Source: Bacteriovoracaceae bacterium
GTDB taxonomy: Bacteria; Bdellovibrionota; Bacteriovoracia; Bacteriovoracales; Bacteriovoracaceae
Direction: 5' to 3'
Length of the DNA: 64,000 bases
Assembly (NCBI GenBank): GCA_016786485.1
Contig: JAEUWD010000034.1
Location: forward strand, 62,001 to 126,000
The position numbers and the translations under genes were made by a program. Positions 1 to 9,094 of this stretch are shown here, piece by piece; within the stretch, counting starts at the first letter, position 1, and each line of letters opens with the position of its first letter. A model generated the notes under the pieces. It had not been told where the DNA came from. It searched no databases and saw only the letters and a program-made list of their open reading frames with translations.

Positions 1-2
1 AC

Positions 3-86
3 GCGGCAACGGATTTAATGGCGCAAGCTCCGTCGTTCCCGGGTCAAGAGCAGTTAGATGAATTATCAATGAGATTCTTAGATTAA
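3..86 (+). CDS. C-terminal end of an unidentified protein (partial)
   Basis: An open frame enters from the left edge and ends at TAA 84-86, encoding about 27 residues that finish in LDELSMRFLD. The stop overlaps the stop of the convergent RDD gene by a few bases, typical of the tight packing here. The fragment is too short to identify. Its reality rests on the open frame and its position as the expected convergent neighbour. Confidence 0.45.
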   Translation, partial: AATDLMAQAPSFPGQEQLDELSMRFLD

Positions 87-724
87 GCCGCTTTTTTGAC
101 TTCGTCGGCTTCACTGTTCCAATCATATGAAACGACTGCTGGAGCAGCGGTTTGGTTGCGAGCAAAGATTAAATCATAGATATCCGCATCGTCCATGGTC
201 TTCGTCGCTGAGAATAAATCCGCCAGACCTAAACGATCTTTTCTGAAGAACGGAACTAAAAAACCTAAACCGAAAGTTAAGTAACAAGCCACATAACCGC
301 TCGCTCGCTTAAAAGCTTCAAGTAAGTTTGGATAAATATTTTTTCGTGCATTCGAGTCAGCGCGATTGATGAGTCGAGTTTTTGTATACATCCCACCGAA
401 AGTTTTTCCTTCGCCCAGATAAAAACAAATCACAAAGTAGCCATACAAAATCACAATAGAAGTAATCGGGTCTATTTTTGTGAGGCCATTGATCAATCCG
501 TCTTTAGTCTGTTTTGGTAATTGGATTAAAAACAATTTTACGAAACTAGAGTAGGAGCTATTCACTAAAATTTTAATGAAGGTGATAGCATAGATATCAA
601 CCGCGAAACTAGTGAAGCGTTTTTTTAGACTCGCAATCTGATTATCAGCATGAAAAGCTTGTACTGACTTGTTGCCAGCCTTGTCTTTTAAATAGTCGAC
701 TAAATTGATCGTGTTTGTGTCCAT
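83..724 (-). CDS. RDD family integral membrane protein
   Basis: A 213-residue membrane protein. A first hydrophobic segment starts near residue 35 with KRFTSFAVDIYAI, matching the R..D RDD hallmark (usually RF.A.LID). A second segment near 90-105 is followed by GEGKTFGGMYTKTRLI, the family's G.G.T.GK...G.R-type loop. A third lies at 143-160, then DRLGLADLFSATKTM, resembling the RR.LHD..A.T end of RDD domains. The N-terminal 30 residues and C-terminal 30 are soluble. ATG 724 follows GGAG. The role of RDD proteins is mostly unknown; some are linked to ion transport. It lies just downstream of mutS. Confidence 0.8.
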   Translation of the reverse strand: MDTNTINLVDYLKDKAGNKSVQAFHADNQIASLKKRFTSFAVDIYAITFIKILVNSSYSSFVKLFLIQLPKQTKDGLINGLTKIDPITSIVILYGYFVICFYLGEGKTFGGMYTKTRLINRADSNARKNIYPNLLEAFKRASGYVACYLTFGLGFLVPFFRKDRLGLADLFSATKTMDDADIYDLIFARNQTAAPAVVSYDWNSEADEVKKAA

Positions 725-768
725 TTCTCCACGTCCTTAGAGACTTATCGTGCAGAGCTTGAAAAGTC

Positions 769-3414
769 TTAATGGCGAATGAGATTTTGTTTTAAATCAT
801 CGAGTTTTTTTAAAGCGTCTAAAGGCGTAGTATTCATGATATCGATATCTTGTATACTTCGCTCGAGGTCTTTTAAATACTCAGGAACAACTGGCCCAGG
901 CGTTTCTTGCGCCAGGAAGTCGAGCTGCGAGCTGGTCTGGATAAGTGTATCGTGATTTGGGGTGGTTTTTTCCAGTCTTTTTAAGACCTGTTGTGAACGC
1001 TTGATGATCTCTTTTGGAAGGCCCGCCAGCTGAGCAACATAAATACCAAAACTCTGAGTCGCACCTTCTTCAATCAATGAATACAAGAATTGAACTTTGC
1101 CGTTTTCGTTAATTGTTTTTACCGTTAAATTTTTCGCCGTACGAATCGTACTCACCAGATCAATTAATTCGTGATAGTGAGTGGAGAAAAGGGTTAATGC
1201 CTTCGTTTTTTCATTGAGATATTCCACCAGTGCCCACGCAATACTTAAACCATCGAAGGTCGAAGTTCCGCGGCCGATCTCATCGAGAATAATGAGTGAA
1301 CGAGAGGTCGCGTGACGAATGATTTCTGCCGTCTCGGCCATCTCCACCATAAAAGTTGATTGGCCACGAATGATGTCATCACTCGCACCTAAACGACTGA
1401 ACATGAAATCACAAATTCCGACCATTGCCGAATCCGCCGGAACAAAAGAACCAATTTGTGCTAAAAATTGAATGATCGCCACTTCTCGCATAACGGTGGT
1501 TTTACCGGCCATGTTCGGGCCCGTAATTAATCCAAAATAAACATCGTCATTCAAATGAATATGATGAGTAACAAATTGTTCTTTAATATTCGATTTAATA
1601 AGTGGGTGCCAGGCACCTTTAACTTGGAAAATTTTTTTATCTGTTTCAAATTGTGGCTTCACTAATTTGTGTTCTTTTGCCATCCAGCTTAAAGCTTGGA
1701 GCGAATCACAGAGAGCGAGTGATTCATTAATTTGATGAATCGAAAAACTTAAGTCTTGAATATCAGCATTAAATTTATCAAAGATTTCTTTTTCTAAGCG
1801 ATAAAGATGATCTTTTGCCAGGAGAATCTCTTTTTCAAATTCAATCAGCTCTTCAGTCAAATAACGTTCGTTGTTCACCAGTGTTTGTCGACGTTCAAAA
1901 TGCTTTGGTACTTTTTTCAGATGTGATTTCGAGACTTCAATGAAAAAACCATTAATATTATTCGATTTAATTTTTAGATTAGTAATGCCCGTTTCTTGAC
2001 GGTACTTGGTTTCTAGGGTTGCCATTTCTTCCGCGACGTTTTGATTAATTTTTGAAAGGCGATCGCGTTTTTTATTATAACCAACTTTAATCAGATTGCC
2101 TTTATCCAGTGAAGCACCAATTTCATCATTGATAGCATTTAAAATTTCTTGAGCGAGCTTTTCAATTTCATTTTCATTATTAAGTGGAATTTCATTCCAA
2201 ATAAAAGAAGCTGGTAGTATTTGCTTCAGTTTACGATAAGAAATAATTCCTTGGGCCAGATTAATTAAATCACCGGCATTAGCTTTCTTAGCAGACACCT
2301 TCGCCATAATTCGTTCCATATCACGAATGTCTTTTAAAATGTCTCGAACTTCAGTATGAGTCTGATAAGAATTCAGAAAAAACTCAATAGCTTCATGACG
2401 TTTTTGAATAATCTTTAAATCCATTTGTGGACTTAAGAATAATTTTCTTAAGCCTCGACTCCCCATCGAAGTCAAAGTTTTATCAAAGTGTCCTAAGAGC
2501 GAGTCTTTATAATCATCTCGGTGAGGTGGGAGGATTTCCAAACCAATTAATGTTGAGTAGCTGACCTTTAAAAACTTTTGCTGATTAATCAAACGGAATG
2601 GCTGAATATGCGACATAACTTCTAGCGACTGAGTCGAATAGATATAATACGCCAGCGCTCCAACCGGCATCAGGATTTTTTGATCAAGTTTTAAAATTTG
2701 ATCGCGTTCATAGTTCGGGATCAGTTTTAAAATAAATTCTTTGGTATATTTTTCAACAAAATATTCTTGTGAGAGGTAAGTCTTTAATAATGATTCCCGC
2801 TCGAGGAATTCACTTAGTTTTGTGAATTTGTCCCATTGACCAAGATAAGAAATAAATTCTTTCGGAGCATAGAGCGCGATATGTTCAATCAGTTCTTCTT
2901 CTGTTGCTAAGTGGAGACCAAAGAAATCACCGGTGGTGAAATCCACAAAACATAAACTGAAATTATTATTTTCATAAATGGCCGATGCCATGAACTTATT
3001 TTCTGTTTTTTCAGCTTTATCTAAATCATACGGCATGGCCGGGCTGGCAATTTGTGTTACCGCACGTTTTACAATCCCTTTTGTAACCGTTTTGGGATCT
3101 TCCACTTGTTCGCAGATAGCAGCCTTCAAGCCTTGTGACGTAATTCGATCCACATAAGCATGGGCGGCGTGATGAGGAATGCCCGCCATCGGGATGGGAA
3201 TATCAGCAATCTTTCCACGGTGAGTAAGGGCAATATTTAAAATCTTAGAAGCAGCTTTGGCATCATCAAAAAAGAGTTCATAAAAGTCGCCCATCCGAAA
3301 AAGGAGTAGTGTCTCAGGGTAATTTTTTTTAATTTCATAATACTGCTCCATCATTGGCGTCAGTTTATGACCTTGTTTGAGAATATCTGCCAGAATTTTA
3401 ACTGTATTATTCAA
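769..3414 (-). CDS. mutS: DNA mismatch repair protein MutS
   Basis: An 881-residue mismatch-recognition ATPase acting with MutL. Domain I carries GDFYELFF, the Phe-x-Glu mismatch wedge. Connector, lever and clamp regions follow. The ATPase domain has Walker A GPNMAGKTT near residue 630, then the MutS signature (GQSTFMVEMAE), Walker B LIILDEIGRGTS, and STHYHE. The length is normal for MutS1. The start is a TTG at 3414 preceded closely by AGAGGGG; an internal Met pair (LTPMMEQYYE) is the alternative but lacks as good a ribosome site. It is divergent from lptC. Confidence 0.97.
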   Translation of the reverse strand: MNNTVKILADILKQGHKLTPMMEQYYEIKKNYPETLLLFRMGDFYELFFDDAKAASKILNIALTHRGKIADIPIPMAGIPHHAAHAYVDRITSQGLKAAICEQVEDPKTVTKGIVKRAVTQIASPAMPYDLDKAEKTENKFMASAIYENNNFSLCFVDFTTGDFFGLHLATEEELIEHIALYAPKEFISYLGQWDKFTKLSEFLERESLLKTYLSQEYFVEKYTKEFILKLIPNYERDQILKLDQKILMPVGALAYYIYSTQSLEVMSHIQPFRLINQQKFLKVSYSTLIGLEILPPHRDDYKDSLLGHFDKTLTSMGSRGLRKLFLSPQMDLKIIQKRHEAIEFFLNSYQTHTEVRDILKDIRDMERIMAKVSAKKANAGDLINLAQGIISYRKLKQILPASFIWNEIPLNNENEIEKLAQEILNAINDEIGASLDKGNLIKVGYNKKRDRLSKINQNVAEEMATLETKYRQETGITNLKIKSNNINGFFIEVSKSHLKKVPKHFERRQTLVNNERYLTEELIEFEKEILLAKDHLYRLEKEIFDKFNADIQDLSFSIHQINESLALCDSLQALSWMAKEHKLVKPQFETDKKIFQVKGAWHPLIKSNIKEQFVTHHIHLNDDVYFGLITGPNMAGKTTVMREVAIIQFLAQIGSFVPADSAMVGICDFMFSRLGASDDIIRGQSTFMVEMAETAEIIRHATSRSLIILDEIGRGTSTFDGLSIAWALVEYLNEKTKALTLFSTHYHELIDLVSTIRTAKNLTVKTINENGKVQFLYSLIEEGATQSFGIYVAQLAGLPKEIIKRSQQVLKRLEKTTPNHDTLIQTSSQLDFLAQETPGPVVPEYLKDLERSIQDIDIMNTTPLDALKKLDDLKQNLIRH

Positions 3415-3453
3415 AGCGCCCCTCTCTAGTGAGCAGAGAAGCTATCATGTGGC

Positions 3454-3483
3454 TACACTTAACGTCAAAAAACTGTGTATAAT
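3454..3483 (+). promoter_or_regulatory. Candidate sigma70 promoter of lptC, leaving almost no leader
   Basis: A perfect TATAAT lies at 3478-3483, with a weak -35 (TACACT, 3454-3459) 18 bases upstream. The lptC ATG is at 3492, only 8 bases after the -10 box, so transcription would begin at about 3490-3491 and the mRNA would be essentially leaderless. No Shine-Dalgarno sequence lies between the -10 and the ATG. Confidence 0.55.
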
Positions 3484-3491
3484 ACCTACGT

Positions 3492-4472
3492 ATGAGAAAT
3501 AAATTTAATATTTTGATGTTCTTTACTTTGTCCGCGGTTTTAGGGACCTATATTCTCTCGAGAAGCTTTAAAAATGAAGCGGGGCCTACAAGTGAGGAAA
3601 TCAAAAAACGCCTCGTTGAGTCAAAAACTGAGTTTGTTGAAATTAAATACTATTTATTTAAGAAGCATCCGGTATTAAAACTCAATGCGGACACGATGGA
3701 TATGACTGGCGAGAAGAAGTTTAGTTTTGATATGCCTCACGGGGCAATCTATGACGAGACTGGTGTGACGCCAATTTTTTTCAGCGCTGAAAGTGGAAAT
3801 TACTCTCAACAAAACCGTTTAATAGCTCTTGAAAATAACGTGCAACTGTCTCGTTTGGGAGCTGAATTTGAGGCCAAATCACTTAAGTACAGCGCCTATC
3901 GTGATAGTTTTTGGGCCTGGGGAAATATTCGTTCGTTGATTCTGGATGTGAAAAGTGGCGATAAATTAGAAATTACCGCAAATGAGGTCCAGGGTTGGCC
4001 ATCGAAAGAGGAATCTTCCTATAAAGGTAACGTCGTCGGTAAGTTATTGAAAAAACGTAAATACGAAACCGGCTTAGATTTTAAGGCGGATGTACTTAAA
4101 GTAAATATGTTGGATTCGCTGGTAACCATGCAAGGTAGCGTAAGGCTTGAAAAACAAAGGTTTAATGTGCAAGCCGGACGGGCCGAATTACTTTTGGAGA
4201 ACTTTAATAAAAAGCTCAAGTATTATGTCCTTTATGACGATATTAGATTGGAAGAGAAACTCACGTTGAGCGATGGCTCGACTTTAGTTAGGAAGGCCTT
4301 CTCTGAGAATTTAGAGGGTTATAACAATGAAGGGAAGATCGTACTTACCGGTGCCCCTCGAGTTATCCAAGGTAATGATGTGATTAAGGGATATAAGATC
4401 ACACTAAGAGAAAACGTGGAAGTGGTGGAAGTAGATGAAGCAAATTCTATTTTTACCATCCAGAAAAATTAG
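3492..4472 (+). CDS. lptC: LPS export protein LptC, apparently fused to an LptA-like domain
   Basis: A 326-residue protein with one N-terminal membrane anchor (residues 5-24), then beta-rich sequence. Residues 40-150 look like LptC (SAESGNYSQQNRLIALENNV). The rest, to about 320, has repeated OstA-type strands (KGNVVGKL, MQGSVRLEKQRFNVQAGRAE, KIVLTGAPRVIQGNDVIKGY), the last resembling LptA. LptC alone is usually near 190 residues, so an LptC-LptA fusion forming part of the periplasmic LPS bridge is inferred. lptB follows after 8 bases with no separate lptA between them. No upstream ribosome site is visible (see promoter entry). Confidence 0.8.
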   Translation: MRNKFNILMFFTLSAVLGTYILSRSFKNEAGPTSEEIKKRLVESKTEFVEIKYYLFKKHPVLKLNADTMDMTGEKKFSFDMPHGAIYDETGVTPIFFSAESGNYSQQNRLIALENNVQLSRLGAEFEAKSLKYSAYRDSFWAWGNIRSLILDVKSGDKLEITANEVQGWPSKEESSYKGNVVGKLLKKRKYETGLDFKADVLKVNMLDSLVTMQGSVRLEKQRFNVQAGRAELLLENFNKKLKYYVLYDDIRLEEKLTLSDGSTLVRKAFSENLEGYNNEGKIVLTGAPRVIQGNDVIKGYKITLRENVEVVEVDEANSIFTIQKN

Positions 4473-4480
4473 GAAGTTAG

Positions 4481-5206
4481 ATGGAAGCGCATTTAGAGGT
4501 TCGAAATTTGAAAAAAACTTTTAATGGCAGAAATGTCGTGAAGAGTGTGAGCTTAGACGTTCGTCAGGGTGAAGTGGTTGGTCTATTGGGGCCTAACGGT
4601 GCTGGTAAGACAACTTCGTTTTATATGATTGTTGGTTTGGTTCGTGCGGATGAAGGGAAGATTACTTTCACCAACGAAGAGATTACGACGTTACCCATTC
4701 ATGAGCGTGCACAAAAAGGGATTGGTTACTTACCACAGGAAGCGAGTGTCTTCCGTGAATTAACGGTTGAAGAAAATATTATGGCCGTTTTAGAAGTGAG
4801 AAATATTTCTGAAGCTGATCGTAAAAATATTCTAAGTAATTTGATAACCGATTTTGGTCTTTCACACATTGTGAAATCGAAAGGTCGCGAGTTATCAGGT
4901 GGTGAGAGACGTCGTGTGGAAATTGCACGAACACTGGCACTTGAGCCGAAGTTTGTTCTACTTGATGAACCGTTTGCAGGCGTTGACCCATTAGCGGTAA
5001 GTGATATTCAGGCGATTATTAGAAAGTTGAAAGAAAAAAATATTGGAGTTCTAATCACTGATCACAGTGTTCGTGAAACTTTGGGCATTGTTGATCGCGC
5101 GTACATTATGAATGCAGGAGAGTTGTTGGTAAGTGGAACGCCAAATGAAATTCTTGCAAGTAATGTCGCGAAGAAGTTTTACTTAGGTGAAGACTTTAAA
5201 ATGTAA
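4481..5206 (+). CDS. lptB: LPS export ABC transporter ATPase LptB
   Basis: A 241-residue cytoplasmic ABC ATPase that powers LPS extraction by LptFG. Walker A GPNGAGKTT is at 37-45, the Q-loop in GYLPQEASVFRELTVEENI, the signature LSGGE at 138-142, Walker B LLDEP at 160-164, and the switch His in ITDHSVRET. The sequence FAGVDPLAVSDIQ after Walker B is typical of LptB. AGGAAG precedes the ATG. It sits between the LptC-type gene and rpoN, the same order as in many proteobacteria. Confidence 0.96.
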   Translation: MEAHLEVRNLKKTFNGRNVVKSVSLDVRQGEVVGLLGPNGAGKTTSFYMIVGLVRADEGKITFTNEEITTLPIHERAQKGIGYLPQEASVFRELTVEENIMAVLEVRNISEADRKNILSNLITDFGLSHIVKSKGRELSGGERRRVEIARTLALEPKFVLLDEPFAGVDPLAVSDIQAIIRKLKEKNIGVLITDHSVRETLGIVDRAYIMNAGELLVSGTPNEILASNVAKKFYLGEDFKM

Positions 5207-5261
5207 TTCGTTAATTAGTAATAATAACTCAATGAGTGAGTCAATTGTTTAGGGAGTTGTT

Positions 5262-6725
5262 ATGGCCATGAAAATGAACATGAGTTTGAAGCAGACCCAA
5301 AGTCTGATGATGACTCCGCAGCTACAGCAAGCCATAAAGTTGTTAACACTTACCCACTTGGAAATGACCAACGTTATTGCCCAAGAGATGGTTGAGAATC
5401 CGATGCTCGAAGAAATGGGTGGCGAGTTAACCAAAGAAGAATTTCAAGAATCAACTGCTGCCGATATTCAAAATAAAGAAGCTACCGCTGAGAATTTCGA
5501 CGGGCCAAAGCTTATGAGCGAAGGTAGTCGTGATGATTTTGATTGGCAGAAATATGCTGAGTCCTACAATAACAACTCGTCGACTCCACCAAAATCAATG
5601 GCGGAATACACGAGTGGCGACGATATGCCAAATTACGAAAATATGGTGTCTCGTTCGGCCAATCTTTATGACCACTTAGAATGGCAATTAAAGATGGGAA
5701 ATCTACAACCAGATGAATGGGAACTTGCTATCGAGATCGTTCACAACTTAGATGAAGACGGCTACTTAAGTGAAAATTTCGAAGAAATTATTGCTAAACA
5801 TAAACTTGATCGTGAAGACGCTTTTGAAATCTTAAAAATGATTCAAAGTTTAGATCCTATTGGTTGTGGCGCGAGAAATCTACAAGAGTGCTTATTAGCG
5901 CAAGCTCAAGCACTAGAGATTCGAGCACCTTTAGTAGAACTCATTTTGAAGAACCACTTAAAAGATCTTGAGAAAAAAGATTACAAAAACATCTCTAAAG
6001 TGACTGGTATCAGTCTGGATAAAATTAAAGAAGCTGAAATTATTATTCAGGGCTTTAATCCAAAACCAGGTCGTCTGATTGGTGCCGATGATACTCAGTA
6101 TGTAGTACCAGATATTTATGTTAAAGAAGTGGGTGGCGAGTTCGTGATTAAACTTAATGACGATGGTGTTCCACGTTTGAAGATTTCGAATTTATACAAA
6201 TCGATTTTAGGCTCAGCTCAATCTGATAATGGGCAAGCCAAAGAATACATTCAAGACAAATTACGTGCAGCTATGTGGTTGATGAAATCAATTGAAAATC
6301 GTCAGAAGACAATTGAAAAAGTAGCGGAAGCTATCATTCGTTATCAACCAGATTTTTTCAGAAAAGGTCCGGCTTTTATGAGACCAATGATTCTGAAAGA
6401 CATTGCTAATGAAATCGGTATGCACGAATCAACTGTCTCTCGCGTAACAACGAACAAATTCATGCACACTCCATTAGGTGTTTTTGAGCTGAAATATTTC
6501 TTTAACACAGGTATCGGCGGTAAGAATGGTGGGATTGATATTGCTTCAGAAAGTTTGAAGCATAAAATCCGTGACCTGGTTGCTAAAGAGAACCCGAAGA
6601 AACCACTTTCGGATCAAAAGATTTCCGATTTATTAAGCACGAAAGATATTGTAGTCGCACGTCGTACGGTGGCCAAGTATCGCGAAATGCTAAATATTTT
6701 ACCTTCATCAAGAAGAAAACAATAG
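5262..6725 (+). CDS. rpoN: RNA polymerase sigma-54 factor RpoN
   Basis: A 487-residue alternative sigma factor. The N-terminal region I (residues 4-50) is Gln/Leu-rich (LKQTQSLMMTPQLQQAIKLL), the part that contacts activators. An acidic linker (about 60-130) is followed by the core-binding domain. The C-terminal domain carries the helix-turn-helix MHESTVSRVTTNKF and the RpoN box ARRTVAKYRE at 466-475, which reads the -24 promoter element. ATG follows AGGGAG. The lptB-rpoN-hpf order is a conserved Gram-negative arrangement. Confidence 0.97.
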   Translation: MAMKMNMSLKQTQSLMMTPQLQQAIKLLTLTHLEMTNVIAQEMVENPMLEEMGGELTKEEFQESTAADIQNKEATAENFDGPKLMSEGSRDDFDWQKYAESYNNNSSTPPKSMAEYTSGDDMPNYENMVSRSANLYDHLEWQLKMGNLQPDEWELAIEIVHNLDEDGYLSENFEEIIAKHKLDREDAFEILKMIQSLDPIGCGARNLQECLLAQAQALEIRAPLVELILKNHLKDLEKKDYKNISKVTGISLDKIKEAEIIIQGFNPKPGRLIGADDTQYVVPDIYVKEVGGEFVIKLNDDGVPRLKISNLYKSILGSAQSDNGQAKEYIQDKLRAAMWLMKSIENRQKTIEKVAEAIIRYQPDFFRKGPAFMRPMILKDIANEIGMHESTVSRVTTNKFMHTPLGVFELKYFFNTGIGGKNGGIDIASESLKHKIRDLVAKENPKKPLSDQKISDLLSTKDIVVARRTVAKYREMLNILPSSRRKQ

Positions 6726-6767
6726 AACTCGCAAGAGTTTGTAACCAGCAAAAAAGAGAGAGGACGT

Positions 6768-7154
6768 ATGCGTTTGAAGATTTCTTTTAAGCACATGGAA
6801 CACACACCGGATTTAGATGAATGGATTCACGCGAAAACGGAAAAATTAGACAAGTACATGGACGGTAATATTGATGTCCAATGGACTTGCTACGTTAACA
6901 GTGGCAAACACTTTGCTGAAATCAAATTGATTGGACCAAAATTTGAGTACCATGCAAAAGCTGATTCAGATTCCATGTACAAGACTCTCGATTTAGTGGT
7001 GGATAAAATTGAAACACAACTAAAGAAGAAAAAGTCGAAGTGGAAAGACCACGAAAACAAACACTTTACCAGCCCTAAAATTGAGCTGCGTAAAATGATG
7101 GAAGCTCAGGAAGAGAAAGCTCAAGAAGCTCGTTACAAAAAAGACGTCGCATAA
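6768..7154 (+). CDS. hpf: Ribosome hibernation promoting factor, short HPF/RaiA family
   Basis: A 128-residue protein of the S30AE family that binds the 30S decoding centre of idle ribosomes. It begins MRLKISFKHMEHTPDLDEWI and has the family's lysine-rich helix (VVDKIETQLKKKKSKWKDH). It lacks the long-HPF C-terminal dimerisation domain but has an extra Lys/Glu-rich tail of about 30 residues. The ATG follows GAGAGGA. It is the last gene before a strong terminator. Confidence 0.93.
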   Translation: MRLKISFKHMEHTPDLDEWIHAKTEKLDKYMDGNIDVQWTCYVNSGKHFAEIKLIGPKFEYHAKADSDSMYKTLDLVVDKIETQLKKKKSKWKDHENKHFTSPKIELRKMMEAQEEKAQEARYKKDVA

Positions 7155-7180
7155 AAAAAGGGCCTTCGGGCCCTTTTTTC
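7154..7180 (+). terminator. Rho-independent terminator after hpf
   Basis: GGGCC at 7160-7164 pairs with GGCCC at 7169-7173 across a TTCG tetraloop. It is preceded by an A-run and followed by six T residues (7174-7179). The A-run and T-run can extend the stem, so it may work in both directions. It begins on the last base of the hpf stop codon. Confidence 0.92.
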
Positions 7181-7216
7181 TTTACGAATCCCGCCTTTGA
7201 TCGCATAAGACTAACT

Positions 7217-7313
7217 CAAATGAATTCTTAATCTTGGAAGTAGGGTGTAAGTCCCTCGCTGTCCCGCAACTGTAAAGCCAGATACAAGTCGAATTCTTTA
7301 GACATTCCCGAGG
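7217..7313 (+). promoter_or_regulatory. Cobalamin (B12) riboswitch
   Basis: The leader of the TonB receptor gene contains the conserved cobalamin-aptamer string: GGGTGTAAGTCCCTCGC (from 7243), TGTCCCGCAACTGTAAA (7260-7276), and the B12 box AAAGCCAGATAC (7274-7285). The outer P1 helix is GAATTC 7222-7227 with GAATTC 7291-7296, extended by flanking A-T pairs. CCTCG at 7254-7258 is complementary to CGAGG at 7309-7313, which overlaps the ribosome site AGGAGG (7311-7316). Ligand-bound RNA could therefore mask translation initiation directly. That pairing is inferred. Confidence 0.9.
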
Positions 7314-7321
7314 AGGATACT

Positions 7322-9094
7322 TTGTCTTGGCTATTACTGTTGAGTCTTTCGGCTTACGCCCAGGTTTTAGAACCTATCATTATAGAGTCCTCAAAAAATG
7401 AAACCTTAAACAAAGATTCTCATTCACCTGTTTACATTTTAGATGAAAAAAAACTGCGTAATTCAAACCCGTATGTGCACGATGAAATTAAAAAAGTCAC
7501 CGGTGTCGATCTGGTACAAAATGGTAGTTACTCGGGTAATACGTCGATTTTTGTGAGAGGTTTAGATTCGAAATATACCGCCATTTATTTAAATGGTATT
7601 AAGCTTAATGACACAGTCGACCCGAATCGCCGTGTCGATATCAATTTCATTAACAGTTTAGATATCGAAAAGATCGAGTACATTAAGGGCTCTCAGAGCG
7701 TGTTATACGGCTCGGATGCTTTGGGTGGTATTATCAATATCATTACTAAAACGCAGTATAATCAGGGCCACTATAAGCTTAATGTCGGTAGTTATGGTTT
7801 TGTGCAAAATCAGGTTTCTCAATCGGGCTCGCAATCAAGAAGTGCGTATCAGTTTGGTATGCTTGCCGGCAGTGCCAATGGTATCAGCGCTACCACCAAA
7901 CAATTTGGTGGTAATGAGCGCGATGGTTTTGAGCAACAGGAAGGTTATTTTATTTTCGAAAATCATTTTACTGATTCACTGCTTTGGAAAACTTTTGTGA
8001 GAGCTTCACACGCCATTTCAGAAATCGATGAGGGTTTTGGGGCGAGCCGCGATGATGCCAATCGTGAACTTACAAAAAATGATTACCAGTTAGCTACTAG
8101 TTTAGAAAAAAAATTTTCCGATGACCAGAAGTGGTCACTTCACCTTAACTCTCAGGGGCAGCGTCGAGTGGATACTGATGAAATAGATGTCGCGGATGTG
8201 ACAAAAAATGTGGATACCTTCAAAGGTTATTACCATCAGTTGGAGAGTCGTTGGATGACCAAGAATCGCTCAGTGCTAGGTTTAAGTCTAGAAAACGAAC
8301 AAGCGGAAACTGACGATTTTTTAAAACAAGATAAAAGCACCAGTGCCGTTTTTTATCAACAAAGTCTTCAGTTTGAGCGTCATCACTTTGAAGGCGGTGT
8401 GCGTGTCCTTTATCATGAAACTTTTCATGATTATGCCGTTTATAATTTGGGTTACAAATTTCAATATTCGGAAAATTTAAAATTTGGTTCTCGTTATGGA
8501 ACATCTTTTAAAGCACCCAGTTTGTATGAACTCTATAGTTCCTTCGGTGATGAAAATTTGAACCCTGAAAAAGGTGAAACCGTGGATGCTTACGCTCATC
8601 TCACGACCAAAGTTTCTCAGCATCAACTAACCTATTTTTACTCGGAGATTGAACAGCAGATTCAATTCGTCGTTGCCAATTACCAAAACGTCGATGCCAT
8701 TCAACGTGCCCAAGGCGTGGAGCTCGAAAACTCACTTACGCTCGCAGATTCCTGGTCGAGTTATTGGAATTATACTTATACCGACGTTGAGTTGAACTCG
8801 GGTCGCGCGCTCAGACGCCCTCACCAAAAACATAATCTGGGAATTGAATATCATCACGAGCGATGGCGCACAGGTATTGAGTGGTTGTATCGAAGTAAGC
8901 GTCGTGATTCAGATTTTCCTGCAACTGTCGTGTTGCCGAGCTACTCACTTTATAACTTGTACGCAGGCTATAAATTCAAGCAGCAAGAATATTTGTTAGA
9001 GTTGAAAAATATTTTTGATAAGGAATACGAAAGCGCATTCGGTTATACCGCTATGCCGTTTACCGTTTATTTATCTACTCGTTGGAATTTTTAA
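7322..9094 (+). CDS. btuB: BtuB-like TonB-dependent vitamin B12 receptor
   Basis: A 590-residue outer-membrane receptor. A short signal peptide (cut after LSAYA) precedes the plug domain (residues about 20-140, with SIFVRGLDSKYTAIYLNGI and VLYGSDALGGIINIIT). A 22-strand-type barrel ends in a terminal aromatic (TRWNF), as outer-membrane proteins require. The start is TTG 7322, five bases after AGGAGG. B12 as substrate is supported by the cobalamin riboswitch in its leader. No btuCDF genes are adjacent. Its 3' end overlaps the convergent small gene by 20 bases. Confidence 0.92.
   Translation: MSWLLLLSLSAYAQVLEPIIIESSKNETLNKDSHSPVYILDEKKLRNSNPYVHDEIKKVTGVDLVQNGSYSGNTSIFVRGLDSKYTAIYLNGIKLNDTVDPNRRVDINFINSLDIEKIEYIKGSQSVLYGSDALGGIINIITKTQYNQGHYKLNVGSYGFVQNQVSQSGSQSRSAYQFGMLAGSANGISATTKQFGGNERDGFEQQEGYFIFENHFTDSLLWKTFVRASHAISEIDEGFGASRDDANRELTKNDYQLATSLEKKFSDDQKWSLHLNSQGQRRVDTDEIDVADVTKNVDTFKGYYHQLESRWMTKNRSVLGLSLENEQAETDDFLKQDKSTSAVFYQQSLQFERHHFEGGVRVLYHETFHDYAVYNLGYKFQYSENLKFGSRYGTSFKAPSLYELYSSFGDENLNPEKGETVDAYAHLTTKVSQHQLTYFYSEIEQQIQFVVANYQNVDAIQRAQGVELENSLTLADSWSSYWNYTYTDVELNSGRALRRPHQKHNLGIEYHHERWRTGIEWLYRSKRRDSDFPATVVLPSYSLYNLYAGYKFKQQEYLLELKNIFDKEYESAFGYTAMPFTVYLSTRWNF

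Noticed and set aside
5207-5261. Terminator between lptB and rpoN
   Set aside because: Only a five-pair stem (ACTCA/TGAGT) without a T-run; read-through is expected.
8220-8504. 94-codon minus-strand frame inside btuB
   Set aside because: Lies wholly within the receptor gene, and has no ribosome site or recognisable features; a shadow frame.
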